47,645 bases of DNA from Synergistaceae bacterium UBA1037 (lineage in GTDB: Bacteria > Synergistota > Synergistia > Synergistales > Synergistaceae). Each line of letters starts with the position of its first letter. The stretch's first letter is position 1. Location of the stretch: assembly GCA_002316795.1 (NCBI GenBank), contig DCEE01000034.1, positions 1 to 47,645 of the forward strand. The letters are read 5' to 3'. The position numbers and the translations under genes are program-made. The notes beneath the pieces are model-generated. The model was not told the origin of the DNA and searched no databases. It saw nothing but the letters and a program-made list of their open reading frames with translations. Of this stretch, positions 7,271 through 14,509 are shown piece after piece.

Positions 7271-8752
7271 ATGATCGCCTATAAAAATTTTACGCTCAAG
7301 GTGCTTCATATAGCTCCCGAGTGTTCTCCGATTGCGAAAAAGGGCGGACTCGGAGATGTTGTCGGCACTCTTCCAAAGGCGCTGAAAAAGCAGAGCATAG
7401 ACGCCAGGGTGCTCATTCCTGCATGGCCGGGAGTACTTGAGAAGGCAGAGGAAATTGGCAGGCTGAAAAGGGAACCGATAGGCGAGATAAGCGTTGCGCT
7501 GAACTGGCGGGCCTACACCGCATCTGTCCTCGAAGCGGAGGTGAACGGGCTTCACATATATCTGCTGGACCAGCCGGAACTTTTTTCCGACCCCTGCATA
7601 TACCCTGAGAAGCTGGATGCCGTGACCGTGCTGCCCTTCATCTTCCTCTCCTTCGCCCCTTTTGAACTGCTGAGGCTCACCGGATGGAAACCGCAGTTCC
7701 TCCATGCGCATGACTGGACCACAGCTCCGGTATCCGCAGCTCTGAAGTGGCACAGGTACTACTCTTACTTCAACGGCGACTACGACACGGTCTTTACGAT
7801 CCACAACCTAGCATTCCAGGGAATAATATCCCCCTCTGTGCTTGAGGGCTGGGGATTCAGCCCCAGAGCGTTCTCAAACCTGGACACGGACAGCTTGGAG
7901 TATTTCGGACAGGTGAACATGATGAAGGGCGCAATTACGACAACTGAGGCCTTCACGACCGTAAGCCCCAACTACTCATGGGACATCCAGACGCCCAACG
8001 GCGGTCTGGGGCTTGACGGAGTGATAGTCGCCCACAAAAACAAACTTCGCGGGATAATCAACGGGATAGACTACGACATCTGGAACCCGAAAACTGACTC
8101 CCTCCTGCCCGCCAATTACAGTATCGGGGATATGGGCGGTAAAGAAGAATGCCGAAGGGCGCTGCTGAAGGAGTGCGGGTGGAAAGAGGACAGGAGGCCG
8201 ATCCTGATCTTTGTCGGGAGGCTGACCGAGCAGAAAGGGATAGACATAATGCTGGACGCGGTGAGACCCTTTCTGGCAAAGAAGGCGAGGTTCGTGATAG
8301 TCGGCTCGGGAAACGACCTGTACACCAGAAAAGTCTTTGAATTCAGGAAGGAGTATCCTCACTCTGTGCATGAGATCCTGGAGTTCAACGAGGCCAAGGC
8401 ACATCTCGCATACGCAGGCGGAGACATGCTTCTGATGCCCTCGCTCTTCGAACCTTGCGGACTTTCACAGCTGATAGCCTTCGCCTACGGAACAATCCCT
8501 GTTGCAAGGGCAACAGGCGGACTTGCAGATACCGTTATCGACGCAGACGGATCGCCGGACGGTACGGGATTCCTTTTCAAGGACTTTTCCCACGAAGAGC
8601 TTCAAAAGGCGATCGACCGGGCTTTGGCGGCCAAAGACGACGGCACGAGATGGGACGGCATAATCAGAAACGCCATGGGCTCCGATTTTTCATGGGACAA
8701 TTCTGCAAAGGCCTACGCGGAGCTCTACAGGGACATCCTTACGTCAGACTGA
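7271..8752 (+). CDS. glgA: Glycogen synthase (ADP-glucose type)
   Basis: Adds glucose from ADP-glucose to the growing alpha-1,4-glucan. A 493-residue GT5 enzyme of typical length. The N-terminal KKGGLGDV (residues 23-30) is the ADP-glucose-binding signature. GRLTEQKGID sits in the second Rossmann domain, and FEPCGLSQ near 392-399 carries the conserved glutamate of retaining GT-B enzymes. The ATG lies three bases after the phosphorylase stop, so synthesis and breakdown genes are co-transcribed. AGAGGT just upstream is a modest ribosome-binding site, and translational coupling is likely. Confidence 0.95.
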   Translation: MIAYKNFTLKVLHIAPECSPIAKKGGLGDVVGTLPKALKKQSIDARVLIPAWPGVLEKAEEIGRLKREPIGEISVALNWRAYTASVLEAEVNGLHIYLLDQPELFSDPCIYPEKLDAVTVLPFIFLSFAPFELLRLTGWKPQFLHAHDWTTAPVSAALKWHRYYSYFNGDYDTVFTIHNLAFQGIISPSVLEGWGFSPRAFSNLDTDSLEYFGQVNMMKGAITTTEAFTTVSPNYSWDIQTPNGGLGLDGVIVAHKNKLRGIINGIDYDIWNPKTDSLLPANYSIGDMGGKEECRRALLKECGWKEDRRPILIFVGRLTEQKGIDIMLDAVRPFLAKKARFVIVGSGNDLYTRKVFEFRKEYPHSVHEILEFNEAKAHLAYAGGDMLLMPSLFEPCGLSQLIAFAYGTIPVARATGGLADTVIDADGSPDGTGFLFKDFSHEELQKAIDRALAAKDDGTRWDGIIRNAMGSDFSWDNSAKAYAELYRDILTSD

Positions 8753-8983
8753 TTTTTTACATTACTGAAACATAAACTTTATGATCTCCTGACCAAATTA
8801 AAATATAATAAAATAGTTGTAACGATTACAGAAAAAATATCGATTATATTTTTTTATAGGCTATAATTATTTGTAATATCAGCGGTCCATCTCTGATTCA
8901 TAACACTGCTCGACCTGAAAATAACTGACTTTTGTCCAAAAATGGCAAGGCATCGTCAAAAAGCTTTTTAAGGAGGGGTCAAG
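8753..8983 (+). other. AT-rich intergenic region, probable glgC promoter zone
   Basis: A 231-bp gap, markedly AT-rich compared with its neighbours. It holds two TATAAT matches (8804-8809 and 8862-8867), neither with a clear -35 at standard spacing. No hairpin with a T-tract follows glgA, so read-through into glgC is possible. No RNA gene is recognised. Confidence 0.4.
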
Positions 8984-10288
8984 ATGATCCATGGCAAGTA
9001 CGGCCGGGTCCTCGGCATGGTACTGGCGGGAGGCAAGGGCGAACGGCTGATGCCGCTTACAAAATACCGGGCTAAACCTGCAGTCCCTTTCGCCGCAAAG
9101 TACAGGATCATAGATTTTGCGCTTTCCAACATGGTCAACAGCGGCCTTTTTTCTATCTACTGTCTTATACAGTTCAAAAGTCAGTCACTGCATGAACATA
9201 TAGGCAAAGGGTGGCAGTTCGGCAGCGCCCTCCGCGGACGGGACTTTTTCGTGAACGTAGTACCGGCCCAGATGTGGGACGGGGAACGCTGGTACGAGGG
9301 CACCGCAGATGCGATCTTCCAGAACCTTCACCTAGTGACCCTCTTCAACGCTGACAGGATCTGCATATTTGCTGCCGACCACGTCTATAAGATGGATGTC
9401 GAGCAGATGCTCCAGTACCATGTGGACAACAAGGCCGACGTCACTGTCGCCGCTTATGTCGTCCCCTCTTCCGAGGCAAACCAGTTCGGATGCATAGCGA
9501 CTGACGAGAACGGCCGGATCATCGATTTCGTGGAAAAACCCTCTGTGCCGCCGGAGATACCCGGAAGGCCCGGCTTCAGCTTCGTTTCTATGGGAAACTA
9601 CATTTTCGAGAGGGAGATGCTCGAGGAATCGGTGCTTTCCGACAACGAAAAGAAGGACAGCTCCCACGACTTCGGAAGGGATATAATCCCCTCACTTTAC
9701 AAGTCACATAAGGTAATGGCCTACGATTTTTCCACCAACGTGCTTCCGGGCGGCGACAGGCCTTACTGGAAGGACGTCGGAAGCATCAAGGCTTACTGGG
9801 AGGCCCAGATGGACCTTCTCAAACATCCCTCGGAGCTGAGCCTCTACAACCAGCAGTGGCCTATTAGGACTGTATCATATTCTGATCCCCCTGGATTTAC
9901 ATACCCCGCCGCTGACCACTCATGCTCGGTCGACGGCTGTCTGAGGGCTGAGGCAAGCCGCGTACTCGGCGCTTACGTAAGAAAGAGCGTGCTCTCCCGC
10001 AACTGCGTCATAAAACCGGGAGCAGTAGTCGAAGAGTCCATAATAGGACAGAATGTCGAGATCGGGGAAAACTGCAGGCTGCGCAGAGTCATAGTTGATG
10101 CACACAACATTATTCCGCCTGGGACATCCATAGGCTTCGACCCTGTCGAAGATGCACAGAAATATCACCTTGACCTGGCATCCGGAATAGTGGTTCTGGG
10201 CATGCCCAAGATACAGCTGAGGAAAAAACTGATCATCCCCGGAAGCTATGAACAGCTCTTTCGTTCTCCCGATGAGACAGGTTTCTGA
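8984..10288 (+). CDS. glgC: Glucose-1-phosphate adenylyltransferase
   Basis: Makes ADP-glucose from glucose-1-phosphate and ATP, the committed step of bacterial glycogen synthesis. 434 residues, usual for Glg[15 protein letters not shown] (from residue 13) is the nucleotidyltransferase loop, KPAVPF and the following IIDFALSN are the family activator/substrate region, and [14 protein letters not shown] and [11 protein letters not shown] are recognisable active-site motifs. The C-terminal third is the left-handed beta-helix. The start has AAGGAGGGG about seven bases upstream. Its 3' end overlaps the glutaminase gene. Confidence 0.95.
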   Translation: MIHGKYGRVLGMVLAGGKGERLMPLTKYRAKPAVPFAAKYRIIDFALSNMVNSGLFSIYCLIQFKSQSLHEHIGKGWQFGSALRGRDFFVNVVPAQMWDGERWYEGTADAIFQNLHLVTLFNADRICIFAADHVYKMDVEQMLQYHVDNKADVTVAAYVVPSSEANQFGCIATDENGRIIDFVEKPSVPPEIPGRPGFSFVSMGNYIFEREMLEESVLSDNEKKDSSHDFGRDIIPSLYKSHKVMAYDFSTNVLPGGDRPYWKDVGSIKAYWEAQMDLLKHPSELSLYNQQWPIRTVSYSDPPGFTYPAADHSCSVDGCLRAEASRVLGAYVRKSVLSRNCVIKPGAVVEESIIGQNVEIGENCRLRRVIVDAHNIIPPGTSIGFDPVEDAQKYHLDLASGIVVLGMPKIQLRKKLIIPGSYEQLFRSPDETGF

Positions 10289-11252
10289 AGATCTCCCTGA
10301 GCCCATAAAGCAAGGGGCGGAGGGGGACATACAGGATGCCCTGGAAAAGGCGCTGAGTGAAGGAAGGCGTTGTACAAAGACCGGAAAGGTCGCGACATAC
10401 ATCCCCGAACTCTCCAAGGCGGACCCGGAGCACATCGGGGCCTGTGTTAAGACCGTGACCGGCGGGACATATTCCACTGGTGACTGGCAGGAACCCTTTA
10501 CGATGCAGAGCATATCGAAGACCATATCTTTGACCCTGGCGCTCCAGACAGTGGGTTATGACAAGGTCTTCAGCAAGGTGGGGCTCGAACCTACCGGAGA
10601 TTCCTTCAACTCGATAGTCAAGCTTGAGACAAGGACTCCCCACCCGCTCAACCCGATGATAAACGCCGGAGCGATAGCCACTGCAAGCTGCATTCCGGGA
10701 GATGATCCGTTTGAACTCTATCTGGAGCTTACAAGGAAGGTTTGCCTGAACGAAAACCTTTCGCTCAACCAGGAAGTTTACCTATCTGAAAAGCGCGCCG
10801 GTATGAGGAACCGCTCCATGGCATACTGGATGAAGAGCGAAAACATAATCGAAGGGGACCCTGAAGAGGCGCTCGACCTTTACTTTCGTATGTGCTCAGT
10901 CAACGTCACTGCAGAAGACCTAGCCAACTGGGGAATGGTTCTGGCAAACGACGGGGTGGATCCGATAAGCTGCACAAGGCTCGCTGAAAGCTGGGCTGTA
11001 AGGATAGTCAAGACTTTCATGGTTACGTGCGGAATGTACGACGGCTCAGGAGAGTTCGCGATCAAAGTGGGCATACCCTCAAAGAGCGGCGTAGGCGGGG
11101 GGATCCTCTCAGTTGTTGAAGGCAGGATGGGGATCGGGGTCTTCAATCCCTCCCTAGACCGGAAAGGAAACAGCGTAGGAGGAATGCGCCTTCTGGAGGA
11201 CCTTTCGAAAAGCCTGCGGCTACACTACTTCGCGGGAAAGCAGCAGTTCTAA
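10248..11252 (+). CDS. glsA: Glutaminase
   Basis: Hydrolyses glutamine to glutamate and ammonia in the cytoplasm. It belongs to the serine-dependent beta-lactamase-fold glutaminase family (PF04960). QSISKTISL carries the catalytic Ser-x-x-Lys (S88, K91), HPLNPMINAGAI is a family signature, and SKSGVGGGI lies near the C-terminus. 334 residues from the first ATG; relatives are near 310, so the ATG at 10275 (325 residues) is a fair alternative. Neither has a strong ribosome-binding site. It overlaps glgC by 41 bases (or 14 from 10275), implying coupled translation. Sequence after the stop is repetitive and non-coding. Confidence 0.92.
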   Translation: MNSSFVLPMRQVSEDLPEPIKQGAEGDIQDALEKALSEGRRCTKTGKVATYIPELSKADPEHIGACVKTVTGGTYSTGDWQEPFTMQSISKTISLTLALQTVGYDKVFSKVGLEPTGDSFNSIVKLETRTPHPLNPMINAGAIATASCIPGDDPFELYLELTRKVCLNENLSLNQEVYLSEKRAGMRNRSMAYWMKSENIIEGDPEEALDLYFRMCSVNVTAEDLANWGMVLANDGVDPISCTRLAESWAVRIVKTFMVTCGMYDGSGEFAIKVGIPSKSGVGGGILSVVEGRMGIGVFNPSLDRKGNSVGGMRLLEDLSKSLRLHYFAGKQQF

Positions 11253-11257
11253 GTGCG

Positions 11258-11311
11258 GCTGAGCTATGGCTAAGCAGTTGCTGAGCAATCGCTGAGCAGT
11301 CGTAAGGGCGG
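11258..11311 (+). repeat. Left arm of a 54-bp inverted repeat built of 11-bp units
   Basis: Four tandem units of consensus GCTGAGCARTY at an exact 11-bp period (core CTGAGC at 11259, 11270, 11281 and 11292; the second reads CTAAGC), then GTAAGGGCGG. The arm matches the reverse complement of 11645-11698 at 43 of 54 positions, counted by hand. It starts six bases after the glsA stop. Confidence 0.85.
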
Positions 11312-11372
11312 GTAAAAATCAGGCAAGCAATGAGCAATCGTAAAATCTTAAGAACTAGAGCCTCTTCCGTCG

Positions 11373-11395
11373 TTCCCGAATGCTCCAATCGGGAA
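11373..11395. repeat. Extragenic palindrome
   Basis: TTCCCGA and TCGGGAA face each other across nine bases and are followed by TCCAG. The pattern resembles the short ATTCCCG...CGGGAATCCAG extragenic hairpins of many bacteria. It has no T-tract, so it is not an obvious terminator. Confidence 0.55.
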
Positions 11396-11497
11396 TCCAG
11401 CGTCTTTTGTTTTGGCCTTATAAAACTAGTTATAGCAAGAAGCTAGAACCATAAAATCAAATACAGTCATTTGGAATGGCTGTGCTGTTGAGCCTCC

Positions 11498-11594
11498 GTG
11501 GCCATTGGCCGCAATTCTCCGCGATGCAAAGCAAGCAAATTCTCCAGCGACAAATGTCGCGAATTCTCCGCGGCGGTCCCGCCGCAAATTCTCC
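11498..11594 (+). repeat. Four AATTCTCC repeats separated by palindromes
   Basis: The 8-mer AATTCTCC begins at 11513, 11538, 11562 and 11587 (spacing 25, 24, 25 bp). The DNA before most copies is itself an inverted repeat: GGCCATTGGCC before the first, GCGACAAATGTCGC before the third, and a GCGGCGG/CCGCCGC stem before the fourth. The segment before the second copy is only weakly palindromic. The spacers differ in sequence while keeping symmetry, unlike CRISPR spacers. Confidence 0.8.
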
Positions 11595-11607
11595 GCCCTT
11601 ACGACCG

Positions 11608-11645
11608 TTTGACTACTGTTTGACCACGTTTGACGACAGTTTGAC
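11608..11645 (+). repeat. Four TTTGAC repeats at helical spacing
   Basis: TTTGAC starts at 11608, 11619, 11629 and 11640, spacing 11, 10 and 11 bp, so all copies face the same side of the helix. They sit about 80-115 bp before the -35 of the Fe-S operon promoter and could be protein-binding sites. Confidence 0.75.
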
Positions 11646-11698
11646 CGCACTTACAACTGCTCAGCCATCGCTCAGCTATTACTCAGCGACTGCTCAGC
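11645..11698 (-). repeat. Right arm of the 54-bp inverted repeat
   Basis: On this strand four units of GCTGAGCARTY-type sequence (plus-strand cores GCTCAG at 11659, 11670 as GCTCAG, ACTCAG at 11681, and GCTCAG at 11692) at exact 11-bp steps, then GTAAGTGCGG. It pairs with the arm at 11258-11311. A further copy of the tail, GTCGTAAGGGCGG, lies inverted near 11592-11604. Confidence 0.85.
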
Positions 11699-11720
11699 AA
11701 TTTTTTCCGCCTTTCATGTA

Positions 11721-11749
11721 TTGACAACAAGAATAAAAAATAGTAATCT
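11721..11749 (+). promoter_or_regulatory. Promoter of the Fe-S cluster operon
   Basis: A perfect -35 TTGACA (11721-11726), 17-bp spacer and -10-like TAATCT (11744-11749), 30 bp before the Rrf2 start. Rrf2 genes of this kind often repress their own operon, but I could not make out a clear operator. Confidence 0.6.
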
Positions 11750-11778
11750 TCACTAGCTTGGTAGGGATGGTGAGGATT

Positions 11779-12240
11779 ATGGCGATATCACAAAAATGTC
11801 AGTACGCCCTTAGGGCGATTTATGAGCTGGCGCTCCATCAGGACGAAGGCCCGTGCAAGATCGGGGCCATTGCGGAAGCGCAGTCGATACCGGTGCGGTT
11901 CCTTGAAAATATCCTTAACAGCCTTAAGGGAGCCGGGCTCGTCGATTCCGCAAGGGGAAAAGACGGCGGGTATTATCTTCTGAAACACGCGGGTGAGATA
12001 ACCGTCGGTGAGGTGATCAGATTCGTCCAGGGACCGCTGGGACCGGTCGAATGCACCACCAGGGTGGACGATGACTGCGACTTTTACAACGACTGCGTCT
12101 TCAGGCCCCTCTGGGACAAAGCCAGAGCGGCGCTTGAAAGCGTCTATGACGGGACCACGTTCCAGGATCTCATCGACCAGTCAGCTAATGTTTGCAGAGT
12201 GCCTCAGTGCAGCTGCAATAGAAAAAAAGATAAAATCTAA
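11779..12240 (+). CDS. Rrf2-family transcriptional regulator (IscR-like)
   Basis: A winged-helix DNA-binding regulator, probably of Fe-S cluster biogenesis. The N-terminus MAISQKCQYALRAIYELA is the Rrf2 signature, followed by the recognition region and wing (SARGKDGGYYL). Three cysteines, C92, C100 and C106, correspond to the [2Fe-2S] ligands of IscR, though spaced slightly wider (7 and 5 residues between). A CRVPQCSC tail adds more. The frame can begin as far up as TTG 11758; ATG 11779 fits the family start and follows TGAGG, and ATG 11767 is possible. It heads nifS-nifU-MOSC, so an autoregulatory, iron- or cluster-sensing role is likely. Confidence 0.87.
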   Translation: MAISQKCQYALRAIYELALHQDEGPCKIGAIAEAQSIPVRFLENILNSLKGAGLVDSARGKDGGYYLLKHAGEITVGEVIRFVQGPLGPVECTTRVDDDCDFYNDCVFRPLWDKARAALESVYDGTTFQDLIDQSANVCRVPQCSCNRKKDKI

Positions 12241-12263
12241 ATCCTATTAAGAGGTGACTTGTT

Positions 12264-13439
12264 ATGACACCGCGTAAAGTATATCTGGACAACTCAGCAA
12301 CGACACAGGTCGACAGGAAAGTTCTCGAGGCCATGCTCCCCTACTTTTCGGAAGAGTACGGCAACCCCAACAGCCTCCATGCCTGGGGAAGAGAGGCAAG
12401 AAAGGGAGTGGACAATGCCAGGTCGCAGGTGGCACAGCTCATCGGAGCGGAACCGAAGGAAGTCATATTCACCGGAGGCGGAAGCGAAGCTGACAACCTG
12501 GCCATCAAAGGCGCGGCATGGGCACTTAAGGATAAAGGCAAACACATCATCACAAGTTCGATCGAGCACCATGCTCTTCTGGACACAGTGAAATGGCTTG
12601 GCAAGAACGGATATGACTACACGGTCCTCCCCGTCGACGAGACTGGAATGGCGGACCCAAAGGAACTTGAGGCCGCGATAAGGCCGGATACGATACTTAC
12701 GTCGATAATGTACGCCAACAACGAAATAGGAACAATAGAGCCCGTGGCCGAGCTCGGAGAGGTCTGCCGCAGACACGGTGTCCTCTTCCATACGGACGGC
12801 GTCCAGGCGACGGGACATATCAAGATAGATGTGAAGGAACTCCCGATCGACATGATGACGATGGCTGCCCACAAGATGTACGGCCCCAAGGGAGTCGGTG
12901 CGCTTTACGTCAGAAAGGGCATCAAGCTGATCCCGGTCATACACGGAGGCGGCCAGGAGTTCGGGGTCCGCTCCGGGACGGAAAACACACCGGGACTGAT
13001 CGGTTTCGGAATGGCTGCGGAGCTGGCGGCAAACCGTCTTGCAAGCGGTGAGATAGACAACGAGATACGCCTGCGCGACAGGTTGATCGGCGGGCTTACC
13101 GAGAGGATCCCTGAGATCACGCTTACCGGGCACAGGACAAAGAGGCTTCCGTACCATGCCAGCATCTGCGTCAAGTATGTCGAGGGCGAAGGGATGCTCC
13201 TGCTGATGGACGCAGCCGGAATCGGAGTTTCAAGCGGTTCGGCCTGCACATCGGGAAGCCTCGAGCCAAGCTACGTCCTACTGGCGCTTGGACTCGACCA
13301 CCCGACCGCGCACGGTTCCGTTAGGATGACCCTGAGCAAGGACACGAATGACGAGGACATCGACTACGTACTTGAGAAATTCCCGCCAATCGTGGAGAAG
13401 CTGCGCTATCTGTCGCCTTTCTACAAGAAAAACCAATAA
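12264..13439 (+). CDS. nifS: Cysteine desulfurase (NifS/IscS family)
   Basis: A PLP enzyme that takes sulfur from cysteine as a persulfide and passes it to the scaffold protein. 391 residues, full length. YLDNSATTQ at the N-terminus, SIEHHALL and HTDGVQATGH bind cofactor, K204 in AAHKMYGPKG is the Schiff-base lysine, and C328 in SSGSACTSGS is the persulfide cysteine. It starts 24 bases after the Rrf2 stop behind AAGAGGTGA, and nifU follows after 35 bases. The symbol follows the group I enzyme paired with a NifU-like scaffold; iscS would also be acceptable. Confidence 0.94.
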   Translation: MTPRKVYLDNSATTQVDRKVLEAMLPYFSEEYGNPNSLHAWGREARKGVDNARSQVAQLIGAEPKEVIFTGGGSEADNLAIKGAAWALKDKGKHIITSSIEHHALLDTVKWLGKNGYDYTVLPVDETGMADPKELEAAIRPDTILTSIMYANNEIGTIEPVAELGEVCRRHGVLFHTDGVQATGHIKIDVKELPIDMMTMAAHKMYGPKGVGALYVRKGIKLIPVIHGGGQEFGVRSGTENTPGLIGFGMAAELAANRLASGEIDNEIRLRDRLIGGLTERIPEITLTGHRTKRLPYHASICVKYVEGEGMLLLMDAAGIGVSSGSACTSGSLEPSYVLLALGLDHPTAHGSVRMTLSKDTNDEDIDYVLEKFPPIVEKLRYLSPFYKKNQ

Positions 13440-13474
13440 ATATCGAATATCCCCAAAAAGGAGATGTCAGGATC

Positions 13475-13984
13475 ATGTACAGCGAAAAAGTAGTGGATTA
13501 TTTCATGAATCCCCGCAACGCAGGAAAGCTTGAAGACGCGAACGCGATCGGCGAAGTCGGAAACCCGAAGTGCGGAGACGTTATGAAGATATACCTGAAG
13601 ATAAACGACAAGGAGATAATCGAGGATATAAAGTTTGAGACTTTCGGGTGTGCGGCCGCAATAGCTACAAGCTCAATGATAACGGAAATGGTGAAGGGCA
13701 AGACAATAACCGAAGCTCTCAGCATAAACAACAAGGACGTTGCCGAAGCTCTGGGGGGACTTCCCCCGGCGAAACTCCACTGCTCACTCCTTGCCCAGGA
13801 GGGTATCGAGGCGGCGGTAGCCGACTACTTTATCCGCAAGACCGGCAGGGCTCCGGAGGGCTTCAGGCCGGCCCACTCGACATGCACGGCCTGCGGAGGT
13901 TCCTGCGGCGGAGGAGCTGCTGTCCAGGCCCAGGAAGAGGAAGAAGAAAAATTTGTGAGCGAGGATCATCGCGTTGCTGAATAA
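13475..13984 (+). CDS. nifU: NifU/IscU-like Fe-S scaffold with Cys-rich tail
   Basis: Scaffold on which Fe-S clusters are assembled with sulfur from the upstream desulfurase. The N-terminal ~125 residues are an IscU domain with ligands C33 (PKCGD, with D35), C59 (FGCAA) and C103 (LHCSLLA). A further ~40 residues carry CTACGGSC (C137, C140, C144) followed by an acidic stretch. This is neither a plain IscU nor the standard three-domain NifU, because no C-terminal CxxC NFU domain is present. The ribosome-binding site is AAAGGAG. The end overlaps the MOSC gene by 11 bases. Confidence 0.92.
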   Translation: MYSEKVVDYFMNPRNAGKLEDANAIGEVGNPKCGDVMKIYLKINDKEIIEDIKFETFGCAAAIATSSMITEMVKGKTITEALSINNKDVAEALGGLPPAKLHCSLLAQEGIEAAVADYFIRKTGRAPEGFRPAHSTCTACGGSCGGGAAVQAQEEEEEKFVSEDHRVAE

Positions 13985-14426
13985 AGAAGAGGCAGCAGGG
14001 AAGATAATAGCCGTATGCACGGCTCCAAAGAAGGGTATGATCAAGCATGACGTCGGAGAGGGCCTCCTCCTTGAGGAGATCGGCATCGAGGGAGACGCCC
14101 ACGCAGGCTTCATGCACCGCCAGGTCAGCCTGATCTCGATCGAGGACATAAGGACCATGATGGAAAAACTTCCGGACCTTGTCCCGGGAAGCTTCGCCGA
14201 GAACCTGACTACAGAGGGGTTCGACCTCTCTCAATTGAAGACAGGCGACAGACTCAGGGTCGGTGAGACGGTGCTTGAGGTCTCGCAGATAGGCAAGGAA
14301 TGCCATACAAAGTGCGAGGTCTTCAAAAAGACCGGTGACTGCATAATGCCGCAGAAGGGCATATTCACCAGGGTCATCAAGGGCGGCAGAGTAAAGACAG
14401 GAGATACTGTACGGTTCGACGATTAG
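13974..14426 (+). CDS. MOSC-domain protein
   Basis: A 150-residue stand-alone MOSC (molybdenum cofactor sulfurase C-terminal) domain. These beta-barrel proteins are thought to handle sulfur or bind the molybdenum cofactor. The pattern GLLLEEIGIEGDAHAG, then the RQVSLIS strand and C110 (KECHTKC), with C114 and C123 nearby, fits the family, whose conserved cysteine is taken as a persulfide carrier. It begins with TTG, overlaps nifU by 11 bases and is preceded by GCGAGGA. Being last in a cysteine desulfurase operon, it may receive sulfur from NifS; that is inference. A terminator follows. Confidence 0.85.
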   Translation: MLNKEEAAGKIIAVCTAPKKGMIKHDVGEGLLLEEIGIEGDAHAGFMHRQVSLISIEDIRTMMEKLPDLVPGSFAENLTTEGFDLSQLKTGDRLRVGETVLEVSQIGKECHTKCEVFKKTGDCIMPQKGIFTRVIKGGRVKTGDTVRFDD

Positions 14427-14445
14427 GCCATTGTGTATGACATCA

Positions 14446-14481
14446 GGCAGCACGGCGAAAATTATGCCTGCTGCCTTTTTT
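14446..14481 (+). terminator. Rho-independent terminator of the Fe-S operon
   Basis: GGCAGCA pairs with TGCTGCC, extended inside by GGC/GCC past a bulged C, and six T follow. Confidence 0.85.
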
Positions 14482-14509
14482 ATAAGCGAGACATTCCGGA
14501 GGAGATAAA

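Noticed and set aside
6893..7804. 303-codon minus-strand frame
   Set aside because: It is antisense to the phosphorylase and glgA genes, whose motifs are unambiguous.
11498..11594. Possible CRISPR array
   Set aside because: The repeat is only 8 bp, spacers are about 17 bp and palindromic, and no cas genes are in the window.
11476..11724. 82-codon frame in the repeat region
   Set aside because: It is created by the short repeats themselves, with no ribosome-binding site and a low-complexity product.
12294..13157. 287-codon minus-strand frame
   Set aside because: It is antisense to the intact cysteine desulfurase, and its composition looks like a codon-shadow frame.
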